NCBI RefSeq assembly: GCF_028885415.1
Contig: NZ_CP118527.1
Location: forward strand, 2,976,001-3,040,000
From: Streptomyces coeruleorubidus
Lineage (GTDB): Bacteria > Actinomycetota > Actinomycetes > Streptomycetales > Streptomycetaceae
DNA length: 64,000 nucleotides
Reading direction: 5' to 3'
Below the pieces are notes generated by a model, which saw only the letters and a program-made list of their open reading frames with translations, ran no database searches and had not been told where the DNA came from. Position 1 is the stretch's first letter. Every line of letters begins with the position of its first letter. Of this stretch, positions 1-6,683 are shown one piece after another. The translations under genes and the position numbers were made by a program.

Positions 1-34
1 GCGGCGCCTCCCCTTGCATGCGGGAAGGCGCCGC
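1..34. terminator. Hairpin at the window edge
   Basis: GCGGCGCC at 1-8 is repeated in inverse at 27-34, enclosing an 18-nt loop. It may terminate a gene lying left of the window. There is no U-tract, as is usual in Streptomyces. From 35 to 228 I see no gene. Confidence 0.35.
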
Positions 35-228
35 TCCGGCGTGTACGCCTGGACACGGCAGCCGGGTGACGACTCGGGACGAGGTGAACACTCGGTACCG
101 AACGTACGAGCCCCCCGTGAACCGCCCGTCACACCCCAGGCGTACGCTGTATGGCTGTCATCGGCCACTCCTGCCGCTCCGCCGCGCCACCGCGGCACGG
201 TCTGGCCCACGGGGGACGGGGAGTTGCG

Positions 229-825
229 GTGCTGGAGCATGTGGGGTCGCTGTTCGGCAGCCCATGGATCTACGCGGTGGTGGCCCTGTCGGTCCTGTTC
301 GACGTGTTCCTGCCGGTGCTGCCCAGCGGTGTCCTGGTGATCACGGCGGCGACGGCGGCGGCCGCGGGTTCGGCGGCCGACGTGCCCGACATCCTGGTGC
401 TGACCCTCTGCGCGGCCACCGCCTCCGTCCTGGGCGACCTGGCCGCCTGGCGCCTCGCCTGGCGCGGCGGCGAACGTCTGGACCGGGCGATCTCCCGCTC
501 CCGGCGCCTGACCACCGCGCAGGAACGTCTCGGCACGGCCCTCGCACGGGGCGGCGGCGCCCTCGTCGTCCTCGCCCGCTTCGCCCCCGCCGGCCGCTCG
601 GTCGTCTCCCTCGGCGCGGGCGCCGCCCACCGCCGCGCCCGCGACTTCCTGCCCTGGTCGGCCCTGGCGGGCCTCACCTGGGCCACGTACAGCGTCGCCC
701 TCGGCTGGTTCGGAGCCCACTGGCTGGGCGCGAGCTGGCTGGGGACGGCGGTGTCGGTGGGGGCGCTGTTCGGGGCGGGGGCGGGCGCGGCGTACCTGAT
801 GCGCAGGGAGCCGCGGGCGTCGTAG
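229..825 (+). CDS. DedA/VTT-like membrane protein
   Basis: A 198-residue polytopic membrane protein resembling the DedA family, whose members act in membrane lipid and proton homeostasis. After the first helix it has a proline-containing re-entrant-like stretch (FDVFLPVLPSG, about residues 24-34), and a later LARFAPAGR segment corresponds to the F-x-G-R-x-x-P-x-x-R region of DedA proteins. The last third is two hydrophobic helices. I chose the GTG at 229 because GGGGGACGGGGAG lies just upstream; an ATG at 151 is possible but lacks a ribosome site and would add a non-hydrophobic leader. The acidic residue of the family's E-N-x-x-P motif is Asp here. The family is fairly sure, the role unknown. 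Confidence 0.7.
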   Translation: MLEHVGSLFGSPWIYAVVALSVLFDVFLPVLPSGVLVITAATAAAAGSAADVPDILVLTLCAATASVLGDLAAWRLAWRGGERLDRAISRSRRLTTAQERLGTALARGGGALVVLARFAPAGRSVVSLGAGAAHRRARDFLPWSALAGLTWATYSVALGWFGAHWLGASWLGTAVSVGALFGAGAGAAYLMRREPRAS

Positions 826-862
826 ACCTGGGGTCCGGAGGTGCCCTGGGTGTCGGCCGGCG

Positions 863-1093
863 CTAGCTTGCCCGCTGGGCCCGGGCGCCACGGACCTCCA
901 GCCCGTCCAGCAACTCGGCCGTGGCCTGGGCGATGGCCTCCACGGCGCGTTCGAACACCTCCTGGTTGTGAGCGGCGGGGGCGCGGAAGCCCGAAACCTT
1001 CCGCACGTACTGCAACGCGGCAGCCCGAATGTCCGCTTCCGTGGCCTCTTCGGGCATCGCGGGCGGACGAAGGGTCTTGATACTCCGGCACAT
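863..1093 (-). CDS. DUF2277 family protein
   Basis: A 76-residue cytosolic protein that begins MCRSIKTLRPP and contains AALQYVRKVSGF, both hallmarks of the DUF2277 family (small bacterial proteins of unknown function, usually 70-90 residues). The reading frame stays open upstream, but the family always starts at MCR-I-K-T, so the ATG at 1093 is the start. The gene is divergent from the small gene at 1207, and the 113-bp gap between them holds an inverted repeat at 1130-1150. Function cannot be inferred. Confidence 0.85.
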   Translation of the reverse strand: MCRSIKTLRPPAMPEEATEADIRAAALQYVRKVSGFRAPAAHNQEVFERAVEAIAQATAELLDGLEVRGARAQRAS

Positions 1094-1129
1094 GCCCCCA
1101 GTCTCACCCCTGCGGCCCTCCGCCGGGAA

Positions 1130-1150
1130 CGAACGAGGAACACTCGTTCG
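1130..1150. promoter_or_regulatory. Inverted repeat, candidate operator
   Basis: CGAACGAG at 1130-1137 and CTCGTTCG at 1143-1150 form a perfect 8-bp palindrome with a 5-nt spacer, midway between the divergent DUF2277 gene and the gene at 1207. The spacing suits a dimeric repressor of the TetR type. No regulator is adjacent. Confidence 0.4.
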
Positions 1151-1194
1151 CATGAACCACGGGAGCAAACTCGCCCACTCAATTCGAACAGGCG

Positions 1195-1200
1195 TATCAT
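1195..1200 (+). promoter_or_regulatory. -10 box TATCAT, leaderless gene
   Basis: TATCAT occupies -12 to -7 relative to the GTG at 1207, so the transcript probably starts at the start codon. No clear -35 is seen. Confidence 0.45.
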
Positions 1201-1206
1201 TGAGCC

Positions 1207-1557
1207 GTGGCAACGACCTATGACTTTCCGAGTGACCTCCTCGCCGGTCAGGAGGAACTCCATCAGGTCCGGGCCGAGCTGTCGGCCCTGCTGAAGCGAC
1301 TCCCCTGGTCGGTGGAACCACTGGACGGCTTCAGCGACGACAACGGCTGGCGCAAGGTGGAGCGCCCCGCCTCCCCCGGCTGGACAGCCGACGAACAGGC
1401 CGAAGTGGAGAAGCTCCGGCGGCGTGAACACGAGCTCGCGGTGTTCGTCAGCACGCACCGCTACTGGTCCGAACTCACGGGTCCCGAGCGGGTGTCGGCC
1501 CGCTCGGCACTGAAACACGCGCACGAGGCTCCGCCGGAGGAGACCGGCGGAGACTGA
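1207..1557 (+). CDS. Small hypothetical protein
   Basis: A 116-residue soluble, charged protein. Residues 10-31 and 60-80 look helical (heptad-like Leu and Glu spacing), with a Trp- and Pro-rich middle. No signal peptide, metal motif or known domain is recognised. The GTG start lacks a Shine-Dalgarno site but has a -10 box at the right distance for leaderless translation, which supports this start. A strong hairpin follows at 1579-1612, so it is probably a single-gene transcript. It resembles conserved Streptomyces hypothetical proteins; no function is assigned. Confidence 0.65.
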   Translation: MATTYDFPSDLLAGQEELHQVRAELSALLKRLPWSVEPLDGFSDDNGWRKVERPASPGWTADEQAEVEKLRRREHELAVFVSTHRYWSELTGPERVSARSALKHAHEAPPEETGGD

Positions 1558-1578
1558 CGGAGATTGACGGAGGCTGAG

Positions 1579-1612
1579 AAGCGCCCCGGGCCGATGTGGG
1601 CCCGGGGCGCTT
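1579..1612. terminator. Strong hairpin terminator
   Basis: AAGCGCCCCGGGCC (1579-1592) pairs perfectly with GGCCCGGGGCGCTT (1599-1612) around a 6-nt loop. It lies 22 nt after the gene ending at 1557. Confidence 0.75.
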
Positions 1613-1758
1613 GTGACGATCCGATGGCAAGGCCTCCGCTCCCCAGAAGCGGACGCAACACACCCATTCGTGTCACAGGAACATCACTCTGCATCCACGC
1701 CCCCTTCACAGGGCGCATGATGCTCCCTCAGCACCTGCACCACACATGGGGGGACACC

Positions 1759-2391
1759 ATGATCAAGCGCACCACCACAGCCGCACTCGTCGCGGCCGCC
1801 CTGCTCACACTCACCGCCTGCGAAGGCACCGACACGAGCAACGGCAACAGCTCCAAGCCCAGCCAGGGCAGCAACGACAAGGCCGACACCAACAACGACA
1901 CCACGAAGGCCGAGACCGCCTCGCTGCCCGACATGACCGGCAAGGGCCTTCAGTCCGCGCAGGACCAGGCCCAAGAGGCAGGGTTCTACAGCCTCACCTC
2001 GCACGACGCCCTCGGCCGCGGACGCATGCAGGCGTTCGACCGGAACTGGAAGGTGTGCTCCCAGACCCCGAAGGCCGGCGAGCACTCCACCGACACCAAG
2101 GTCGACTTCGCCACGGTCAAGCTCGAAGAGGACTGCCCGGCCAAGGACGAGGGCGCCGCCCCTGAGGCGGCCGGCGGCACGATGCCCGACTTCAAGGGCA
2201 AGGCCGTCAAGGTCGCCCGCCAGGGCCTCGACGCTTCGACGAGCATCACCGTCAACGATGCCTCCGGCCAGGACCGCATGGTCCTCATGGAGTCGAACTG
2301 GAAGGTGTGCAGCCAGGAGCCCGCCGCCGGCGCAAAGCTGGACGGCCGGCCTGTGACGCTCACAGCGGTGAAGTTCGAGGAGTCCTGCTGA
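1759..2391 (+). CDS. Lipoprotein with two PASTA-like repeats
   Basis: A 210-residue secreted lipoprotein. Residues 1-21 form a lipoprotein signal (KR, hydrophobic stretch, LTLTAC with the lipidated Cys21), followed by an Asn/Ser/Lys-rich linker. Two homologous modules follow at about 55-125 and 145-210. Each starts (L/M)PD-(M/F)-x-GK and ends with NWKVCSQ-x-P-x-A-G, a PASTA-like pattern with a conserved Cys and a second Cys near the module end, so each could hold a disulfide. The protein ends at that last Cys. The ATG at 1759 has GGGGGGAC just upstream; an upstream open frame is ignored because it would bury the signal peptide. PASTA domains often bind cell-wall muropeptides, but ligand binding here is inference. 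Confidence 0.75.
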   Translation: MIKRTTTAALVAAALLTLTACEGTDTSNGNSSKPSQGSNDKADTNNDTTKAETASLPDMTGKGLQSAQDQAQEAGFYSLTSHDALGRGRMQAFDRNWKVCSQTPKAGEHSTDTKVDFATVKLEEDCPAKDEGAAPEAAGGTMPDFKGKAVKVARQGLDASTSITVNDASGQDRMVLMESNWKVCSQEPAAGAKLDGRPVTLTAVKFEESC

Positions 2392-2415
2392 CCTGATCCC
2401 CCGCTGACGGGCCCG

Positions 2416-2523
2416 GTGTCGTGCGCGAAGGCCTGGCAGGACGGCGCCTCCGAGCCCGGCACGTGGCAGCTGGAGACCACGGACACCGACCTCCCTCAGG
2501 CCGGGAGTGTCGGCATCCGCTCG
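2416..2523 (+). pseudogene. Fragment of a LamG-like domain gene
   Basis: An unoccupied stretch reads, without a start signal, as AKAWQDGASEPGTWQLETTD followed by a segment ending AGSVGIRSDLS. This strongly resembles the C-terminal strand pair of LamG/concanavalin-A-like domains in Streptomyces secreted enzymes (K-A-W-x-x-G-x-x-E-P-x-x-W-Q ... A-G-S-V-G-L-R). The similarity stops after about 36 codons. I read it as debris of a deleted gene. The identification is from memory of the family and is not certain. Confidence 0.45.
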
Positions 2524-2576
2524 GACCTGTCATCCGTTCGTCCGGATGCGGGAGGGGCCCTTTCCTCATGCCCGGA

Positions 2577-2582
2577 TACCCT
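2577..2582 (+). promoter_or_regulatory. -10 box TACCCT, leaderless gene
   Basis: TACCCT lies at -12 to -7 of the ATG at 2589; no Shine-Dalgarno site precedes that ATG. Confidence 0.4.
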
Positions 2583-2588
2583 GCCCCC

Positions 2589-3230
2589 ATGATTCGCGCT
2601 GTGGTCTTCGACGTCGGCGAAACCATCACCCGCGATGACCGGTACTGGGCATCCTGGGCCGACTGGCTCGACGTCCCTCGGCACACCCTGTCCGCGCTCG
2701 TCGGCGCGGTCGTTGCCCAGGGTCGCGACAACGCCGACGCCCTGCGTCTGGCCCGGCCAGGCATCGACGTTGCCGCCGAGTACCAGGCCCGCGAAGCCGC
2801 CGGCCGGGGCGAAAACCTCGACGAAAGCGACTTGTACGAAGACGTCCGCCCGGCTCTGTCACAGCTGCGCCGACTCGGCGCACGAGTCATCATCGCCGGA
2901 AACCAGACTGCCCGCACGGGTGAACTTCTGCGGGCCCTGGACCTGCCGGCGGATCTGGTGGTGACGTCCGGGGAGTGGGGTGTGGCCAAGCCTCAACCCG
3001 AGTTCTTCCAGCGTGTGATCGATGCAGCCGAGGCGGCACCCGGCGAGGCCGTGTACGTCGGCGACCACCCCGCCAACGACGTGGCCCCCGCAGCGGCAGC
3101 CGGGCTGCGCACCGCGCATCTAAGGCGCGGTCCGTGGGGGCACCTGTGGGCCGACGACCCGAGCGTTGCGGCGGCTGCGGACTGGCGGATCGACAGCCTC
3201 ATGGAGCTGACCGCGATCGTGGGCCGGTGA
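2589..3230 (+). CDS. HAD-superfamily hydrolase
   Basis: A 213-residue cytosolic hydrolase. HAD motif I is FDVGET with nucleophile Asp8. The usual second Asp (general acid) is Gly10, as in some dehalogenase-type or divergent HAD-IA members. A cap domain occupies roughly residues 15-85. Motif II lies near residues 100-107 (VIIAGNQT), motif III is Lys134 (GVAKPQPEFF) and motif IV is GDHPAND (158-164). The substrate cannot be told; small phosphorylated metabolites are typical. It is preceded by a gene relic and followed by the XRE regulator of the accessory block, so it may belong to the variable region. Confidence 0.8.
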   Translation: MIRAVVFDVGETITRDDRYWASWADWLDVPRHTLSALVGAVVAQGRDNADALRLARPGIDVAAEYQAREAAGRGENLDESDLYEDVRPALSQLRRLGARVIIAGNQTARTGELLRALDLPADLVVTSGEWGVAKPQPEFFQRVIDAAEAAPGEAVYVGDHPANDVAPAAAAGLRTAHLRRGPWGHLWADDPSVAAAADWRIDSLMELTAIVGR

Positions 3231-3327
3231 CTTGCCCCGCCCAGCCGGTGCCGGATGAGGCCGTCGTCATATCCGCCGCGTCACGGCGCCGCTACCGTTC
3301 GGAGTGGACGCACCGAACGGAGCCAGC

Positions 3328-4509
3328 ATGCCCAGCCCCAGCACGCGCGAGGTAGGTCAACGCATCGCCACGTTCCGCCGCGGCCGCCGGATGACACAGG
3401 CCGAACTCGCCCGGGCCGCTTTCGTCTCCCTTGCCACGGTGAAGGCCATTGAACGCGGCGCCCGCTCGCCGAGCGACGACACCCTCGACTCGCTCGCAGC
3501 AGCTCTCAGCGTCGACCCAAGCCACATCGTCACAGGTAGCACCCGCACCGATAGCCGCGTCCACGCAGCGATCCCCGCCATCTCAGCCGCCATCAGCGCC
3601 TACGACATCCCAACGGACACCATGCCCCGTCCACTGCCCGAGCTCGACTCCGCCGTCGGCGTGCTGGTGCAGTGGCGGCTGGGTGCCCAGTACGCGCGGA
3701 TCGCCGAGCGGGCCCCGCACCTCCTCTGCGATTCTCTCGCCGCGCTGCATCACGCCTCGGGCGCCGACCGACTCCGCGTCGCCCAGCTCCTCGCCGTAAC
3801 CGCACGGTCGGCCGATGCGGTCTCTTACAAGTTCGGGCACCACGACCTGTCTGCCCGCTTGATCGAGCTGATGCGATGGGCCGCCCAACAGACCGAGGAC
3901 CGCATCGCCCAGGCCACCGCCGCATACGTGCGCACCGAGACGTTCTTCGCTGCTCGCACCCACGCACAGGGCCTCACGGCCCTGGAGCAGGCCATCGACG
4001 CCAGCCCCAGCCCGTTGAGCCGGGTCGCGGCGGCAGCCCGCGGCGCACTGCACATGCGGGCTGCCGTGATCGCAGCCCGGGTGAGTGATGCCGACGCCGC
4101 GGCGCTTCACCTCCGCGAAGCCCACCGCCTCGGCGACTCGCTGCCGGAAGACGCCTACGGCGGCACGCAGTTCGGACCGGACACGGTGCGCGCGCACGAA
4201 GTGTCCGTAGCGGTCAGCCTGGGCCAAGAGCATCTCCAGCGAGCGCTGGACATCGCGGACGAGTGGACTCCTCCAGAGGACATGCCGGCCGAGAGACAGT
4301 CGGGATTCTGGATCGAGCTCGCTCGCGCCCAGGTCTGGGCCGGTCGCCCCGACGATGCCTTCGAGTCGCTGAAGGTGGCCAGGTCCATCGCACCCCAGCA
4401 CACCCGCGAGCACCCATGGGCGCGCGAAGCCGCTGCGACGGTGCGCCGCTTGAAGCGGTCAGACGCCGAGTCGCTGACCAGCTTCGCGGAATGGATCGGC
4501 GCCATCTGA
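3328..4509 (+). CDS. XRE-family regulator with TPR-like C-terminus
   Basis: A 393-residue DNA-binding protein. Residues 6-55 form a Cro/C1-type helix-turn-helix (QRIATFRRG, MTQAELARAA, VSLATVKAIERG). The remaining 330 residues are alpha-helical, alanine-rich and TPR-like, typical of large Streptomyces XRE regulators. I chose ATG 3328 because CGGAG lies 6 nt upstream; a GTG 24 nt earlier is less likely. The stop codon is directly followed by a perfect palindrome (4511-4529) ahead of three small genes and the graspetide cluster, which suggests it controls that operon. Such regulators are frequent beside ATP-grasp RiPP genes in Streptomyces (my recollection). The inducer is unknown. Confidence 0.8.
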   Translation: MPSPSTREVGQRIATFRRGRRMTQAELARAAFVSLATVKAIERGARSPSDDTLDSLAAALSVDPSHIVTGSTRTDSRVHAAIPAISAAISAYDIPTDTMPRPLPELDSAVGVLVQWRLGAQYARIAERAPHLLCDSLAALHHASGADRLRVAQLLAVTARSADAVSYKFGHHDLSARLIELMRWAAQQTEDRIAQATAAYVRTETFFAARTHAQGLTALEQAIDASPSPLSRVAAAARGALHMRAAVIAARVSDADAAALHLREAHRLGDSLPEDAYGGTQFGPDTVRAHEVSVAVSLGQEHLQRALDIADEWTPPEDMPAERQSGFWIELARAQVWAGRPDDAFESLKVARSIAPQHTREHPWAREAAATVRRLKRSDAESLTSFAEWIGAI

Positions 4510-4510
4510 G

Positions 4511-4529
4511 GGGATACACGCTGTATCCC
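4511..4529. promoter_or_regulatory. Palindromic operator candidate GGGATACA-N3-TGTATCCC
   Basis: A perfect 8-bp inverted repeat with a CGC spacer lies 2 nt after the XRE stop codon and 65 nt before the first small Cys-rich gene. TTGTGCC follows directly. It is well placed to be the binding site of the adjacent XRE regulator. Confidence 0.55.
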
Positions 4530-4593
4530 TTGTGCCTCTTGTAGCGGCCCATCATCTGTCCGTAGTCAGCGAACAGGCAGATGGGAGCCGGTG

Positions 4594-4800
4594 ATGAGCA
4601 GCCGCACCGAGCCGCTGGTCAGGGTTCACGGTCCGGTGAGTATCGCCCGTCTACATGGGCGGGCTTGCTGGTACTGCGGTGCCGTCAGCCGAGCTCTTTC
4701 CCCGGCAGGCCGCGCACAGCGAAGGGCTGGCCCTACGTGGAACATCGTGTCCTGCGGATGCCACAGGGTGCCCACGCCGACTGCTGGGCAGGCAAGCTGA
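4594..4800 (+). CDS. Small CxxC protein
   Basis: A 68-residue protein with CWYC at residues 25-28 and a later CGC, suggesting a small metal-binding knuckle. It has no signal peptide. GGGAG at 4583-4587 sits 6 nt before the ATG; an in-frame GTG is 3 nt earlier. Its TGA overlaps the ATG of the next gene (TGATG), a sign of translational coupling that supports both being real. No function is known; co-location with the XRE gene suggests a shared role in the accessory operon. Confidence 0.6.
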   Translation: MSSRTEPLVRVHGPVSIARLHGRACWYCGAVSRALSPAGRAQRRAGPTWNIVSCGCHRVPTPTAGQAS

Positions 4801-5123
4801 TGACGACCGTGGAAGGTGCCGGCGCTGCGGCCCTCGCCCTGCTGCCGCTGCCGAACGTCTCCACGCTGTCGGGGTTGCAGACCGAGGGCACGATCTGCGT
4901 GTGGTGCGGCGCCAGCCTGGTCCCGTACACGGCGCGGGACCTCGGCATCCGGCCCGGTCCGAACGGGGTGACCATCTTCCCCCGCGGCTGCGGTACCTGC
5001 GTCGGAGCCAAAGCGGCTGACGTGTACAAGATCCATGTCTCGGCGTGCGGCTCGTGCCTCCGTAACAGGCCCTGCCCTGAACGCACGGGCCTGCGCCGTC
5101 TCGCATCGGAGGGCGCGTCATGA
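4800..5123 (+). CDS. Cys-rich small protein, zinc-ribbon-like
   Basis: A 107-residue protein with CVWC near residue 39, CGTC near 72 and a C-terminal cluster CGSC...C, that is three Cys pairs that could hold zinc. The start is coupled to the previous gene by TGATG, and its end overlaps the next by ATGA. The reading frame is open further upstream, but the coupled ATG at 4800 is the natural start. There are no membrane segments. Function unknown; related small Cys-rich ORFs occur in other Streptomyces accessory operons (recollection). Confidence 0.6.
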   Translation: MTTVEGAGAAALALLPLPNVSTLSGLQTEGTICVWCGASLVPYTARDLGIRPGPNGVTIFPRGCGTCVGAKAADVYKIHVSACGSCLRNRPCPERTGLRRLASEGAS

Positions 5124-5335
5124 GCCCCGTTCTCCCGCATCCCACCGATCTGACGCATCTGCAGTACGCGGGTTGGAACTGCGTCCGGTGCAACGCCTCC
5201 CTCCGTAACGGCGGAGTCAGCGTGGGCTTCTCCCGTGGCGGCGTGGGCGCTTACGACCTCGACGTCGAGGTGTACGCCTGCGGCTCCAAGTGCCCGAAAC
5301 GCCCGGGGTCGAAGCCTGAGAGGAAGAACCGGTGA
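5120..5335 (+). CDS. Third small CxxC protein of the operon
   Basis: A 71-residue basic protein with NCVRC near residue 20 and ACGSKC near residue 54. It overlaps the preceding gene by ATGA. Like its two neighbours it looks like a miniature zinc-binding protein, and pieces are alike (W/V-x-C-x-x-C-x-A-S-L occurs in this and the previous gene), so the two may be paralogues. The graspetide precursor follows 110 nt later on the same strand. Role unknown. Confidence 0.6.
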   Translation: MSPVLPHPTDLTHLQYAGWNCVRCNASLRNGGVSVGFSRGGVGAYDLDVEVYACGSKCPKRPGSKPERKNR

Positions 5336-5445
5336 GCCGCGTCCACCGCGCCGTCACCGCCTGAGACTCCCGCCCTGGGCCCCCACCTTGGACGGTCAAG
5401 CCCGGGGCAGGTTGCACGCTCCATACCTACGACACTGGGAGAGGC

Positions 5446-5739
5446 ATGTTCGTTCACACCGACCGTCTGCCCACCAGCCCCGCGATCTCGCAGGGCCTCG
5501 TCACCGCCCGCCCATGGGGGCTCGGTCGCATGGCGCCCTACCCCACCATGGCCCCCGCTTACACCCGCGCCGAGCTGGACCCGGGCACGCAGACCGCCCG
5601 GTTCTACGACGGTGCCGGCCAGGTGCTGGAGATGGGCAAGCACGGCACCAGCACCGGTACGAGCCCGTCGACCGGCACCAGCCCGGACGGTGACGGCACG
5701 TCCCCTGACACCGACACGAGCAGCGACAGCGACCAGTGA
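5446..5739 (+). CDS. tgmA: Graspetide precursor peptide (ATP-grasp-modified RiPP)
   Basis: A 97-residue precursor. The leader (about 1-66) has the pattern of the putative ATP-grasp-modified RiPP family: RPWGLGRMAPYP at 22-33, DPGTQT at 45-50, RFYD at 52-55 and a closing MGKHGTSTG. The core (about 67-97) is almost only Thr, Ser, Gly, Pro and Asp: eight Thr and six Asp, including DGDG at 81-84. In graspetides the partner ligase joins Thr or Ser hydroxyls to Asp or Glu carboxyls, making macrolactones, and an Asp-Gly step is the favoured site for methylation-driven aspartimide formation. GGGAGAGG precedes the ATG. The stop overlaps the ligase start. Ring pattern and activity are not predictable by eye. 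Confidence 0.88.
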   Translation: MFVHTDRLPTSPAISQGLVTARPWGLGRMAPYPTMAPAYTRAELDPGTQTARFYDGAGQVLEMGKHGTSTGTSPSTGTSPDGDGTSPDTDTSSDSDQ

Positions 5740-6683
5740 GTGATCCGCGTCCGGTGTTGGTCGTCACCAGCCTGCACGACCCCACCGCCGACGTGGTGAT
5801 CGGAGAGTTGCACGACCGAGGTGTCCCGGTCGTGCGGCTCGACTCGGGGGACTTCCCCGCATCACTGTCGGTGGAGGCAGAGATCACCGAGCACGGCCTG
5901 CAGGGCAGTCTCCGCACGCCGTCGCGCACCGCGGACTTGGCGCGCGTCCGGGCCCTTTACTACCGCCGGCCGAGCGGCTTCGCGTTCCCGCACCTCGACA
6001 AGCAGGACGCACGGTTCGCCATCACCCAGGCCCGGTATGGACTCGGCGGAGTCCTGGCCTCACTGCCCGGCTGCCTCTACGTCAACCACCCGCACCGCAT
6101 CGGGGACGCCGAGTTCAAACCGGCCGGGTTGGCCGCAGCAGCAGCAGCCGGGTTCCTGGTGCCACCCACGCTCATCACCTCCAGCGCCGACGCGGCCCGG
6201 GCCTTCATCAAGGCGCACGGCTCGGTGATCTACAAGCCGCTGTACAACCCGGTGTACCGCGTCGATGGCGTCTCGTCCGTCGTCAAGGTCGCCGAGGTGT
6301 CCGCAGCGGACATCGACGACGACGTCGCGGGCACGGCGCACCTTTTCCAACAGCGCGTCGTCAAGACCGCCGACGTCCGGGTGACCGTCATCGGCGGGGA
6401 CGTCTTCTGCGTCCGTATCGACTCCGACCTCCTCGACTGGCGCACCGACTACAGCCGGCTGGCCTACACCCCGGTCGAAGCACCGCCCGGCATCCGGCCG
6501 GCGCTCCACCGCTACATGAACCGCTTCCGACTGGTCTTCGGGGCTTTCGACTTCGCTGTGGGCGAGGACGGCCGATGGTGGTTCCTGGAGTGCAACCCAA
6601 GCGGCCAGTGGCACTGGCTGGAGACCGAAACCGGCCTGCCGATGTGCGCGGCCCTGACGACCCTTCTTGAGAGGAAGACGTGA
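5736..6683 (+). CDS. tgmB: ATP-grasp RiPP maturase (graspetide ligase)
   Basis: A 315-residue ATP-grasp ligase of the MvdC/MvdD-like, SAV_5884 type that uses ATP to activate side-chain carboxylates of the precursor and form ester or amide cross-links. Visible signs: pre-ATP-grasp domain 1-115; ATP-binding Lys167 in VIYKPLYNP; DVRVTVIG at 213-220; DWRTDYSRL around 234-242; FGAFDFAV at 268-275; and the metal-binding ECNPSGQ at 285-291. GTG start within the 4-nt overlap GTGA with the precursor stop; its own stop overlaps the methyltransferase start in the same way, so the three proteins are translationally coupled. Length matches the family. Confidence 0.92.
   Translation: MSDPRPVLVVTSLHDPTADVVIGELHDRGVPVVRLDSGDFPASLSVEAEITEHGLQGSLRTPSRTADLARVRALYYRRPSGFAFPHLDKQDARFAITQARYGLGGVLASLPGCLYVNHPHRIGDAEFKPAGLAAAAAAGFLVPPTLITSSADAARAFIKAHGSVIYKPLYNPVYRVDGVSSVVKVAEVSAADIDDDVAGTAHLFQQRVVKTADVRVTVIGGDVFCVRIDSDLLDWRTDYSRLAYTPVEAPPGIRPALHRYMNRFRLVFGAFDFAVGEDGRWWFLECNPSGQWHWLETETGLPMCAALTTLLERKT

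Noticed and set aside
4581..4799. Upstream extension of the 107-residue Cys-rich gene
   Set aside because: It would overlap the 68-residue gene entirely; the TGATG junction explains the start at 4800.
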